From NCBI GenBank assembly GCA_013285945.1, contig JABDGP010000028.1, positions 1 to 38,788 on the forward strand: DNA of 38,788 bases. The letters are read 5' to 3'. Below the pieces are notes generated by a model. It worked only from the letters and a program-made list of their open reading frames with translations, made no database searches and was not told the origin of the DNA. This stretch comes from Bacteroidota bacterium (GTDB lineage Bacteria; Bacteroidota; Bacteroidia; Cytophagales; Cyclobacteriaceae). Position 1 is the stretch's first letter, and each line of letters starts with the position of its first letter. The translations under genes and the position numbers were made by a program. Positions 15,714 through 23,743 of the stretch are shown piece after piece.

Positions 15714-16427
15714 TTAAGCCAATGGCACTGACAATAAAAATTTAGCTCCAATTCCCGGTTCGCTTTTCATTATATAATTTCCATCGACAATAGCTGCGCG
15801 AACTTTAAGATTCGTGAGTCCCTCCAATTCTTCAACACTAAAGCCTTTCCCGTCATCGGTAATTTCCAGTTTACAAATCCCAGCTTGATATTCTAATAGG
15901 ACAAAGATATTCTTTGCTTCTGCATGTTTAGTTGCATTTTGAATAAACTGCTGAGCAATTCTAAGAATAATCAGTTGTTTAGTCGGATCAATCTTTATCT
16001 CCTCTCCCTTGTGTTCCCATTGAATGTGAAATGTTCCGACGTGGCTAATCGTCTCGATTTCATGCCGGAGGAGAAATGAAAGTGGCTGATCTGCAAAGCC
16101 GCGTGAATTTAGTACTCTGGAAAGTCCCCTGAGATCGGCTATAACCTTATTCACCAATTCAATTGTATCCTGGATTTGAGAGGCAGCCTCAGTATCTGCC
16201 GGTTTTACTCCATAGAGTGTCAGGTTAACCACAGCTAAAATCTGAGAAATATTATTATGTATGAGATGGGCAGTATCATTAAATGTCTTCTCTTGCACTT
16301 CGAGCTTTACCCTCAGTATTTCATTTTCTTCTCTAATCTTGTTGCGAAAGCGAAAAGCCACGAAAACAGCCAGAACACAGAAAAGAATAATACCAGCAAT
16401 CAAAAGCTCATTTTCCATGAATGTCAT
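15714..16427 (-). CDS. compact sensor histidine kinase (HisKA_3 type, single membrane span)
   Basis: A 237-residue kinase. One membrane span (residues about 7-26) is followed by a short coiled coil, then the HisKA_3-type dimerisation helix with the phospho-accepting H57 in HLIHNNISQIL. The ATPase domain has an N box around QQFIQNATKHAEAKN and a G1 box TDDGKGF. The usual H-D pair of this family is H-N here. There is no periplasmic or PAS input domain, so the signal probably comes through the membrane span or from a partner. The frame reaches a TTG at 16445, but the ATG at 16427 is preferred, and an ATG at 16418 is also possible. It is the first gene of a three-gene operon with the regulator and the four-helix protein. 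Confidence 0.88.
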   Translation of the reverse strand: MTFMENELLIAGIILFCVLAVFVAFRFRNKIREENEILRVKLEVQEKTFNDTAHLIHNNISQILAVVNLTLYGVKPADTEAASQIQDTIELVNKVIADLRGLSRVLNSRGFADQPLSFLLRHEIETISHVGTFHIQWEHKGEEIKIDPTKQLIILRIAQQFIQNATKHAEAKNIFVLLEYQAGICKLEITDDGKGFSVEELEGLTNLKVRAAIVDGNYIMKSEPGIGAKFLLSVPLA

Positions 16428-16653
16428 CAAAAAAAATAATCCCAATTTAATTCAAAAGCGATTTTATCGGGTCAATAATGTTGATTTATTTCCTCAATTT
16501 CAATGAGAGTCTAATTTCCAAACAAGTGTTTCAAGTAAACGAATAGCTCTGTTGCTCTTCATATTTTTCATAAAACTGCTCACCTTGCTTGCTGATGATG
16601 GATATAAGGCACAAGGAGGTACGAATTATTCCTTTTGATAACTACCAATAGTA
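16428..16653. other. intergenic region upstream of the kinase operon
   Basis: It should hold the promoter of the kinase operon, but no exact TAnnTTTG box was found on that strand. A strong-looking AAGGAGGT on the plus strand (near 16613-16620) has no start codon within useful distance, so it is probably fortuitous in this phylum. Confidence 0.35.
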
Positions 16654-16791
16654 ATGTCACTCACTCTTACTCAAACTCTCTTTCTTGCCATTGGTACAAG
16701 CATCAGTGCCGTGGGCCTGAGTGTCATTGGCCTGCGCACGCTTCGGTGGATGTGGAAGAAATGCCTTGGAAGGAAGGCAGAAGGATTTTAG
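16654..16791 (+). CDS. possible 45-residue membrane peptide
   Basis: ATG at 16654, stop TAG at 16789-16791. The peptide starts MSLTLTQTLFLAIG and forms one hydrophobic span of about 25 residues. It then ends in a basic tail (LRWMWKKCLGRKAEGF), giving a clear outside-in or inside-positive topology. A TAA five codons upstream limits the start to this ATG. It is convergent with the OYE-family gene, whose stop is 8 bases away. Base composition and the clean hydrophobic-then-basic layout favour a real gene, but no homologue is recognised. Phage coat or holin origin is possible but not supported by any neighbour. Confidence 0.4.
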   Translation: MSLTLTQTLFLAIGTSISAVGLSVIGLRTLRWMWKKCLGRKAEGF

Positions 16792-16798
16792 AATGCTT

Positions 16799-17860
16799 TC
16801 ATTTTGCCCGATCATATTGTACAGGCCAAATCATATTCTCTCCTAAATGCTTTGCCGCATGCATTGGAAAATACGGGTCTCGAAGAAATTCTCTGGCCAT
16901 CAATATGAGGTCTGCATTTCCTGAAGTCAATATTTCTTCGGCCTGGTCAACCGAAGTTATCAATCCAACTGCTGCGGTAAGTACATTCGCTTCTTTTTTA
17001 ATGCGGTCTGCAAAAGGTACCTGGTATCCAGGGCCAAGCGAAATTTTCTGATGTGGTACAACTCCGCCCGATGAACAGTCGATTACATCAACTCCCTCCT
17101 GTTTAAGAATTTTTGCCAGCATAACCGACTCATCAATAGACCAGCCACCGGGGGCCCAATCGGAAGCAGAAATACGTACGAACAGAGGTTTGTTGTGCGA
17201 CCATACCTCACGGATGTTTTTAACAATATGCAGGAGCAGCCGTATTCGGTTTTCAAACTCGCCACCAAATTGATCGTTTCTTTTATTACTTAACGGAGAA
17301 AGAAACTCATGGATGAGATAGCCGTGAGCCGCATGTATTTCAACGACATCATAACCCACCTCAACTGCGCGAACCGTAGCATTCTTGAAGTCTTCAATCA
17401 CTTGATTGATACCTTCCTCTGTCAGAGCTTGAGGTGCAACTGTTCCGTCAACGAACGATACTGCTGAAGGAGCAAACGATTGCCAGCCGCCTTCTTGCAG
17501 TGCCAATTGTTTCCCGCCTTTCCATGGAGCAGCATGACTGGCTTTGCGTCCTGCATGGGCGAGCTGAATACCATATAAACTCCCCTGCGCTTGAATAAAC
17601 GAGGTGATACTTTTCAATTTGGTAATATGTTCATTTTTCCAAAGTCCCAAGTCTTCTGGTGTGATCCTCCCTTCTGGTGAAACTGCAGTTGCTTCTTGAA
17701 TGACCAAAGCAGCACCACCAACGGCACGGCTACCCAGATGAACGAGATGCCAGTCGTTGGCAAAACCATCCGTTGAAGAATATTGACACATCGGCGAAAC
17801 CACAATGCGATTTTTAAATGTTACAGATTTAATAGTTAAGGGTTCGAAGAGCTTTGACAT
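16799..17860 (-). CDS. namA: NADH:flavin oxidoreductase, Old Yellow Enzyme family (YqjM-like)
   Basis: A 353-residue FMN-dependent ene-reductase with a TIM-barrel fold, which uses NAD(P)H to reduce activated C=C bonds and other electrophiles. It is of the YqjM (thermophilic-like) subclass. C25 and Y27 in PMCQYSS correspond to the redox-tuning Cys and Tyr of that subclass, and H176 and H179 in EIHAAHGYLIHEFLSP bind the substrate carbonyl or nitro group. QLAHAGRKAS and the late LMAREFLRDPYFP contribute to flavin binding. The length matches the family. The start ATG at 17860 has the typical short MSKLFEPL beginning. It is monocistronic, with about 200 bases to the divergent gene at 18060. The symbol namA is by family; the natural substrate is unknown. 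Confidence 0.93.
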   Translation of the reverse strand: MSKLFEPLTIKSVTFKNRIVVSPMCQYSSTDGFANDWHLVHLGSRAVGGAALVIQEATAVSPEGRITPEDLGLWKNEHITKLKSITSFIQAQGSLYGIQLAHAGRKASHAAPWKGGKQLALQEGGWQSFAPSAVSFVDGTVAPQALTEEGINQVIEDFKNATVRAVEVGYDVVEIHAAHGYLIHEFLSPLSNKRNDQFGGEFENRIRLLLHIVKNIREVWSHNKPLFVRISASDWAPGGWSIDESVMLAKILKQEGVDVIDCSSGGVVPHQKISLGPGYQVPFADRIKKEANVLTAAVGLITSVDQAEEILTSGNADLILMAREFLRDPYFPMHAAKHLGENMIWPVQYDRAK

Positions 17861-18059
17861 AATTTTGTTGATGGATTTAACTCCCGGTTATTGCAATAAC
17901 AATTGCGACAGACAGAACGATGCGTCAATGGTTATAGTTCTAATTCTGCCAAGTTAATTTTTTATCTTGAAGCCCCTAGTTTGTCAGAAGTCAATATCTC
18001 AAATACCCATTCTGCGATAAATATTTTCTCTAACTTGTTGACGATTAACTAAGGACTAC

Positions 18060-19022
18060 ATGACAGAAGAAATTCCACGTAAACTTTTAGATCATGGATT
18101 TATCAGTGAAGATCAATATTCAAAAATTCATCTAATTTCTTCAGGAAAGATCGTATCAGTCTTTTATGAACTACGCTCACTCTTTTACCTCGGCGTTTTA
18201 CTATTCACTTCTGGTGCGGGAATACTTATTTATAAGAATATCGGGGAGTTCGGTCATGTAATAAGTATTATCGTATTGATCCTGCTGACGATTGCATGTT
18301 TTTGGTACGTGTATAAGAAGGCGCCAGCATATTCCAATTCATCTGTTATTTCACCAACGCCTTATTTTGACTACATCGTATTGCTGGGCGCGCTCTTGTT
18401 CATCTCTGTTCAGGGCTATCTTCAATTTCAGTTTGGAATCTTCAATGAAAACCTGGGACTAAGCACTCTTGTCACGTCTGCTTTCTTTTTTTATGTCGCT
18501 TACCGATTTGATCATGCAGGAATTCTATCGCTGGCAATTACAGCATTAGCTTCCTTTTGGAGTATTAGCATATCTCCCCAAAAATGGTATAGCGGCAATT
18601 TTCTGTCTTCTTCAAATCTTCACAACACAGCTATCGTTTTCAGCACAGTGGTTGCGGTGGTATCGCTGGGCTTAGACAAGAAGGCAATTAAAACACACTT
18701 CACCTTTACCTATCTAAACTTCTGCTCGTTGATTTTTTTTATTGGAGCTATTGCCGGTCTTTTCATTGGCAACCTTTGGGGTGTTTATCTTTTGCTGATT
18801 TATAGCGGTTGCGTTTTTACATTTTATGTTGCTCGTTGGAAAAAATCTTTCCTGTTCCTGATCTACGCCTTCATATCAGCTTACATTGGCACTACCTACC
18901 TTTTGGCTCGGACAGTATTAAGCGAAGCCATTGAGCTATGGTTCTTGTATTCGATAGTGTCCTGCGGAGGGTTCATTTATTTCATTGTGTCGTTTAAAAA
19001 TTATTTTAAACAGAAGTCATGA
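18060..19022 (+). CDS. DUF2157-like polytopic membrane protein (first of a coupled pair)
   Basis: A 320-residue inner-membrane protein with about eight or nine predicted spans. The N-terminal cytosolic helix (EEIPRKLLDHGFISEDQYSKI) and the following membrane domain resemble DUF2157 proteins. In these a short helical segment of the form L...G.I...... precedes repeated spans. The function of DUF2157 is unknown. An AAGGA lies five bases before the ATG, so this start is well supported, and the gene is divergent from the OYE gene. Its stop overlaps the next start in an ATGA, making translational coupling likely. The second gene has a similar N-terminal motif, so the two may have arisen by duplication and form a heteromeric complex. 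Confidence 0.78.
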   Translation: MTEEIPRKLLDHGFISEDQYSKIHLISSGKIVSVFYELRSLFYLGVLLFTSGAGILIYKNIGEFGHVISIIVLILLTIACFWYVYKKAPAYSNSSVISPTPYFDYIVLLGALLFISVQGYLQFQFGIFNENLGLSTLVTSAFFFYVAYRFDHAGILSLAITALASFWSISISPQKWYSGNFLSSSNLHNTAIVFSTVVAVVSLGLDKKAIKTHFTFTYLNFCSLIFFIGAIAGLFIGNLWGVYLLLIYSGCVFTFYVARWKKSFLFLIYAFISAYIGTTYLLARTVLSEAIELWFLYSIVSCGGFIYFIVSFKNYFKQKS

Positions 19023-20182
19023 ATTTCGCTTACAAGGAAACCGATTTATATAATCTGGTGGTAATAAAAGAAACGAAGCGTTGGTTTAAACAAGGCTTCA
19101 TCACTGAAGCCCAACAGATTGCAGTTCACAGCGCATATCCAAGCGCGTTTTATCACCCTAACCTGATCATACGTATTCTCCTATTCATAGCTACCCTGTT
19201 AGCGCTGTCAGGAGTCTCAGGGATTTTGGGGTTATTGTTCGCCAGTACGGGCGAAGATGTTATTAAAGTCCTTTGCGTGATTTACGGAATTGCTTCATTC
19301 TATTTTCTCAAAAAAATATTCATTGAAAATAATAAGCACTATAAGTCTGGCGTGACAGAAGCGTTGTTGTACCATGCATGCGGTTTTGTCATTGGCGGAG
19401 TGGCTTTAATGACTGATTTTAATATGTACGCGCTGCTGTTGGTGTGCCTGGTGGTATTTTCTTTTGCAGCTATACGTTACCTTGATTTGATTACAACATT
19501 GGCCGCAACTTGTTCATTTGCCGGAATTCTATTTTATGCTTGCTATGACACAGGCGGTTTATTCAGGCAGATTATCCCGTTTGTCATCATGATCAGTTTT
19601 CTGATTGTTTATGTATTAGTAAAAAGAATAAAAAAGAAACTGAAGTATAAATTTTGGATCAACAATCTTATGGTTATCGAATCACTTAGTTTATTGTTGG
19701 TCTATGCTGCCGGGAATTATTTCGTAGTAAGAGAACTCAGTGTTGACATGATGAATCTGCGACTAGAAGATGGTCAAGAAATGCCTTTCGCATTTTTGTT
19801 TTATGGATTTACAGTAATTACTCCGATTGCATTTCTGTTTTTTGGAATAAGAAACAAGGACATCATTTTGTTACGTGTCAGCTTAGTTGCGATTGCCTTT
19901 TCCGTTTTTACTTTCAAATACTATTATGGATTCGGGCATCCGGAAATTACACTAACAATAGCGGGGGCAGTCTTGCTGGGTATTTCGATTTTACTTTTCA
20001 ATTACCTGAAAACAGTTCGACATGGATTTACCCGTGAAAATCATCTTGCTGAAAAATGGGGCAGCCTTAATCTTCAGGCATTTATTGTTTCCCAAACTTT
20101 AGGTGGAAATCAGGTGGTCCCAAAAATCGAAACGGGCGAAGGAGGAAAGTTTGGGGGCGGAGGATCAACAGATAGTTTTTGA
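19019..20182 (+). CDS. DUF2157-like polytopic membrane protein (second of a coupled pair)
   Basis: A 387-residue membrane protein overlapping the previous gene by four bases (ATGA). The N-terminal segment KETKRWFKQGFITEAQQIAV parallels the DHGFISEDQYSKI segment of its neighbour. It is followed by about ten spans, with basic loops such as KRIKKKLKYKFW. The C-terminal tail is unusual. After a charged region it becomes glycine-rich and ends GKFGGGGSTDSF, which may be a flexible cytosolic tail. No catalytic motif was found. The pair has no further partner on this strand, and the next gene (DinB-like) is convergent. Its role is unknown; a complex with the first gene is inferred from coupling and shared layout. 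Confidence 0.78.
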   Translation: MNFAYKETDLYNLVVIKETKRWFKQGFITEAQQIAVHSAYPSAFYHPNLIIRILLFIATLLALSGVSGILGLLFASTGEDVIKVLCVIYGIASFYFLKKIFIENNKHYKSGVTEALLYHACGFVIGGVALMTDFNMYALLLVCLVVFSFAAIRYLDLITTLAATCSFAGILFYACYDTGGLFRQIIPFVIMISFLIVYVLVKRIKKKLKYKFWINNLMVIESLSLLLVYAAGNYFVVRELSVDMMNLRLEDGQEMPFAFLFYGFTVITPIAFLFFGIRNKDIILLRVSLVAIAFSVFTFKYYYGFGHPEITLTIAGAVLLGISILLFNYLKTVRHGFTRENHLAEKWGSLNLQAFIVSQTLGGNQVVPKIETGEGGKFGGGGSTDSF

Positions 20183-20207
20183 TCACCTCCCCCAAAGTCC
20201 ATAATAG

Positions 20208-20678
20208 CTACTTGGCTTGCATTGCAATTTGCCCCAAATGTGAAGCCTTGTGCCCTACCCTGCTAAGCATAACGTTGAGCTTATTTCTGTGAGGCTCTTT
20301 CTTAAAATCTTCTTCGGTTACGCTCATATGCCGCCCGAGCCAGTCATTTTCATTCATCGATTTGAAGGCCTCGTCGAGTTTAGCTAAAACTGCTTTCCAC
20401 TTCTCTGCCAAATCAGTCTTCGACAGATGGCCCGCTTGGTTCGTGCCACGCTCATGGTGGTAAACTTTTGCCAACTCGGGAAACATTCTGTCACTTATTC
20501 CAAAGAGTTGCAAAAGAGCATCGTCCGTATCAACGAGGTGACCAAGCAACCACGAAGGTGAGTTGCCATCAGGCACTACAGGTCTTTGAAAATTTTCGTC
20601 ACTAATCGTTTCAATTACTTTTTGCATTCTACGATTGTACGTGTCCCATTGAATCAGGCAAATGTTGAGTGAGGTCAT
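20208..20678 (-). CDS. DinB-like four-helix bundle protein
   Basis: A 156-residue member of the DinB/YfiT superfamily. The usual metal-binding histidines are visible in LLGHLVDTDD and in SRVGHKASHLGQI, where the paired histidines are four residues apart. Members include metal-dependent thiol transferases (bacillithiol, mycothiol) and many uncharacterised damage-linked proteins. In Bacteroidota the thiol partner is often unknown. No signal peptide, so cytosolic. A near-consensus box CATCTTTG lies about 35 bases upstream. Monocistronic. The family call is sound; the reaction is not known. Confidence 0.82.
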   Translation of the reverse strand: MTSLNICLIQWDTYNRRMQKVIETISDENFQRPVVPDGNSPSWLLGHLVDTDDALLQLFGISDRMFPELAKVYHHERGTNQAGHLSKTDLAEKWKAVLAKLDEAFKSMNENDWLGRHMSVTEEDFKKEPHRNKLNVMLSRVGHKASHLGQIAMQAK

Positions 20679-20761
20679 AGTGTTTGGTTTATTGTATCAA
20701 CAAGTAACAAAGATGCTAACGGATAGTTCCCGCCGCAGTAAAATCCGAGGCAATAATTATC

Positions 20762-21757
20762 TTACTTTCGATCGGAAGGATATTTTATTCCAGCCTTGTC
20801 TCTAATTCGATCTAATGTTTCCATCAACAACAGTGTATCCGAATGTTTCATCACAGGGCTTTCGACCAATCTTTGCAACAGGCAGTCGGTAACATGCTGC
20901 GCCTCATACTCGTATCCATTGCCTTTGGCAGACTCAAACTCGACTGCTTGTCGTGTATCTACTATGCCAGTGTAAAATTCCAAATTAGTTGTAGGCCCAT
21001 GAAAACGATGAGTTAGTCGAATTCGCCCTGCATCGCCGGCAATGTCTGCGCCAGTGGCAAGATCGGAAGTTAACGATGAAAAAAGCTGCGCATGTTTTCC
21101 GGTATTATAATGAAATTGAATGGCACACTGATCATCAACTCCTGTAGAAGCCGTGGTCATATTAGCTTCAATACTGTCGGGTCTTCCCAGTAAATCCAGC
21201 GCAAGGAAAACCGGATACACACCAATATCAAGCAGAGAGCCTCCACCAAGGGTCGGATCGAATAACCGTGGTGCAACCGGAGGAGTCGGCTTAAACCCAA
21301 ACTGCGCGATCACACTCTGAATGGATCCTATCTTTCCTTCGGCAATCATTTTTTTCATCAACTGGTAATGCGGAAGAAACTTCGTCCAGAGAGCTTCCAT
21401 GATAAATGTGTTTTGTGCTTTCGCGAATACTATCATTTCATTTGCCTGCCGCATGTTCATGGCAAAAGCCTTTTCGCACAGCACTGCTTTTTTGTTTTTT
21501 AAGCAAAGAAGTGCATGTTCATAATGAAAAGGATGAGGTGTAGCTATATAAATAACATCTAATTCGGTATTTTCAACAAGAGATTCATAGCTGGTGTGCC
21601 GATGTGGAACTGGAAAATCTTTTGAAAAGGTTTCGAGTGAAGATTTCTCTCTGGCGCCAATCGCGATCAGTTCAGCCGATTGAACTAGTCGCAGGTCAGA
21701 AGCAAACTTGCGGGCAATCTTTCCGCAACCCAATATTCCCCATCGAATTTTTTTCAT
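20762..21757 (-). CDS. Gfo/Idh/MocA-family oxidoreductase
   Basis: A 331-residue dehydrogenase. The N-terminal Rossmann fold starts at once with WGILGCGKIARKFASDL, binding NAD(P). The catalytic segment CEKAFAMNMRQANEMI carries the family's EKP-like lysine, as EKAF in this branch. The C-terminal alpha/beta domain includes GGGSLLDIGVYPVFLALDL, the typical D-x-G-x-Y substrate signature of the dihydrodiol dehydrogenase/1,5-anhydrofructose reductase-like subgroup. Substrate is probably a sugar, polyol or diol; this is inference. The frame continues to a TTG at 21775, but the ATG at 21757 gives the usual N-terminus. It follows the DUF5655 gene by 20 bases and is probably in an operon with it. Confidence 0.9.
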   Translation of the reverse strand: MKKIRWGILGCGKIARKFASDLRLVQSAELIAIGAREKSSLETFSKDFPVPHRHTSYESLVENTELDVIYIATPHPFHYEHALLCLKNKKAVLCEKAFAMNMRQANEMIVFAKAQNTFIMEALWTKFLPHYQLMKKMIAEGKIGSIQSVIAQFGFKPTPPVAPRLFDPTLGGGSLLDIGVYPVFLALDLLGRPDSIEANMTTASTGVDDQCAIQFHYNTGKHAQLFSSLTSDLATGADIAGDAGRIRLTHRFHGPTTNLEFYTGIVDTRQAVEFESAKGNGYEYEAQHVTDCLLQRLVESPVMKHSDTLLLMETLDRIRDKAGIKYPSDRK

Positions 21758-21777
21758 GTTGTTTAATGATTCCAATG

Positions 21778-22158
21778 TCAGCTTCCTTCTTTGTAGGCCA
21801 ACTTCATAAATTTTTTCACCTCTGCATTCACATCTTCTTTTACAAGCATGCGAAAGTGATGATTAAACTGTTTCGCATCACCTGGAACCTGGGCTATTTT
21901 TTGGAAACACAAATTATCGGAGTACGGTCTTTCAAAAGGGAAGACTACATGTATAAAATTCTTTCCAAGTTGCGTAATGTAGGCAATACGTTTTCGAGCA
22001 GTGGCAATGCCAATCATACTTTTTGCCGGGTGCACCGTTACCTCACCTATTTGCTTGTATTGTTCAATAAAATAATGGAACAACTCCAAAGTCTGTTCCG
22101 ATTTGCCATGAAGAAAATCATTGAGTGCTTTATCAACAGAAGACGGCTTGGGACTCAT
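21778..22158 (-). CDS. DUF5655 domain protein
   Basis: A 126-residue cytosolic protein. It begins with a helix and the motif FLHGKSEQTLELFHYF, continues through TVHPAKSMIGIATARKRIAY, and has HHFRMLVKEDVNAEVKKFMK near the end, which together fit the DUF5655 family. The family is small and uncharacterised and is often found as a stand-alone gene or fused to DNA-modification or transport proteins. Here it precedes the Gfo/Idh/MocA gene with a short gap, so they are likely co-transcribed. No promoter box is clear upstream. Role unknown. Confidence 0.75.
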   Translation of the reverse strand: MSPKPSSVDKALNDFLHGKSEQTLELFHYFIEQYKQIGEVTVHPAKSMIGIATARKRIAYITQLGKNFIHVVFPFERPYSDNLCFQKIAQVPGDAKQFNHHFRMLVKEDVNAEVKKFMKLAYKEGS

Positions 22159-22340
22159 TAGTCATTTATTTAAAATGAATTACAAGGTAATAAAATACTT
22201 CCTCTGCTTGTATTAGTAAATCTTACAGCAAACGAAGCGCACATCAATTATTATAGCCAGTGGTCACCCAAATAATTCTTTTTTCATCTCTGTTCTATAA
22301 ATTCGTAAAAGTTCAGCCTTATAAAATCAAACCCCGCACT

Positions 22341-23198
22341 ATGGATCAGCAAATCATCAACCTCTATGACGAATACACACATAAGCCTTTAACACGTGAA
22401 GTTTTTCTTCAAAAGCTGGCCAGGCTTACCGGCAGTACTGCAGCAGCGCTAGCCATATTGCCTTTGATTGAAGTAAACTATGCAAACGCTCAAACCATTC
22501 AGGACGGAGACCCAAGGCTATTTACCGAGCATGTTTCTTATCCGGGACAGGGAGCGGAAATGAAAGCTTACGTTGCTCGGCCTAAACAAGAAAAAAAATA
22601 TCCTGCGGTGATGGTTATTCATGAAAACCGTGGGCTCAATCCACATATCGAAGACGTTACAAGACGGATGGCGCTCGAAGGATTTTTGGCCTTCGCTCCG
22701 GATGCTCTCGCGCCACAAGGCGGCACTCCCACCGATCCTGATAAGGCACGGGAATTATTTAGCAAGCTGGATGCACCAACCAACCTGACCAACTTCATCA
22801 AAGGGTTTGATTACTTGAAAACAAGAAATGATTGTTCAGGTAATTTCGGTTGCATAGGTTTTTGCTGGGGCGGCGGACTGGCAAATCAATTGGCTGTAAA
22901 CATGCCTGGCCTCAAAGTAGCAATCCCATTTTATGGTAGGCAGCCAGATGCTGTGGATGTTCCCAAGATCAAGGCCTTCGTTCAGTGTCACTACGGTGCG
23001 CTTGACGATCGCATCAATGCAGGGATACCAGCGTATGAAGATGCCTTGAAGAAAGCGGGAGTACATTATGAAATTTTTATCTACGAGGGTGCGCAACATG
23101 CTTTCAACAATGACACTGCGCCGTCGCGTTACCACGAGGCCTCTGCCAAACTTGCCTGGAGCCGATCTGTAGCTTTGTTTAAAAAAGAACTTCAATAA
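22341..23198 (+). CDS. dienelactone hydrolase family protein with export-like N-terminus
   Basis: A 285-residue alpha/beta hydrolase of the dienelactone hydrolase family. The catalytic triad is C175 in GFCWGG, an Asp near 222 in GALDDRI and H253 in GAQHAFNN. E95 in IHENRGL matches the glutamate that controls the cysteine in dienelactone hydrolases. Residues about 18-51 (REVFLQKLARLTGSTAAALA and on to NAQ) resemble an internal export signal or tail-anchored helix, as in other periplasmic members of this subgroup. The frame extends to 22260, but the ATG at 22341 gives the family start, and a near-consensus TATAAATTCG precedes it. Natural substrate is unknown. No pathway partner lies beside it. 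Confidence 0.88.
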   Translation: MDQQIINLYDEYTHKPLTREVFLQKLARLTGSTAAALAILPLIEVNYANAQTIQDGDPRLFTEHVSYPGQGAEMKAYVARPKQEKKYPAVMVIHENRGLNPHIEDVTRRMALEGFLAFAPDALAPQGGTPTDPDKARELFSKLDAPTNLTNFIKGFDYLKTRNDCSGNFGCIGFCWGGGLANQLAVNMPGLKVAIPFYGRQPDAVDVPKIKAFVQCHYGALDDRINAGIPAYEDALKKAGVHYEIFIYEGAQHAFNNDTAPSRYHEASAKLAWSRSVALFKKELQ

Positions 23199-23332
23199 TT
23201 TTCGAATCAAAAATTAAGGTCATTCGCTGAAATTGCCGACTCCTGTTTTATAAAAAATAATTCAGCAAACGATTGATTCGATCGTAAGGCATTTTAACCT
23301 TACACCAACAAGCAAGTGGTAGCGTCGATACT

Positions 23333-23340
23333 TATCTTTG
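23333..23340 (+). promoter_or_regulatory. Bacteroidota promoter -7 box (TATCTTTG)
   Basis: An exact TAnnTTTG match 14 bases before the ATG at 23355. It lies inside the frame extension that would begin at a GTG at 23316 and so argues for the later start. No clear TTTG was found at -33. Confidence 0.45.
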
Positions 23341-23354
23341 ATAAAAAGATTTTT

Positions 23355-23612
23355 ATGAATCCTGTTCAAATTCTCGGGTTAATTGCCGGCTCTTGTACTA
23401 CCATCGCTTTTTTGCCACAAGTAATCAAGACGTGGAAGACACGATCGGCTAAAGATCTTTCGCTGGGAATGTTTTTGTTTTATTGCTTTGGTGTTTTACT
23501 TTGGCTGATCTATGGTATTTTCATGAATGACGTTCCTGTCATGAGTGCCAATCTCATCACGTTGTTGCTTGCGTCAACACTCCTGTTTTTCAAATTACGT
23601 TTTAAAGAATAG
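23355..23612 (+). CDS. SemiSWEET sugar transporter
   Basis: An 85-residue membrane protein with three predicted spans, the bacterial half-size SWEET (PQ-loop) carrier. It works as a dimer, moving mono- or disaccharides down their gradient across the inner membrane. The first span ends in the PQ motif FLPQVIKTWKTRSAKDLS, and the second and third follow at about 37-55 and 62-80. Length, three spans and the PQ motif all match. The ATG at 23355 is preferred, since a promoter box lies just before it and the GTG-started extension has no signal. It is a single gene with no sugar-metabolism neighbour. Substrate unknown. Confidence 0.9.
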   Translation: MNPVQILGLIAGSCTTIAFLPQVIKTWKTRSAKDLSLGMFLFYCFGVLLWLIYGIFMNDVPVMSANLITLLLASTLLFFKLRFKE

Positions 23613-23743
23613 TATTCGCTCAAACGGTCTGATTCACTTTTCACTGCCTTCAATTGTTATAATTCATCGTTTTTAGCGTGGGTAAAAAGCAGCTCTTGAT
23701 TTCCTCGCACGGAGTTGATAAATTTCAAATAGATCCGTTGCTT

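Noticed and set aside
16613-16620. Strong Shine-Dalgarno-like AAGGAGGT
   Set aside because: No start codon follows within 12 bases, and Shine-Dalgarno use is weak in this phylum.
16654-16791. 45-residue peptide as a filamentous phage coat protein
   Set aside because: No acidic N-terminal helix, and no replication or assembly gene of such a phage nearby.
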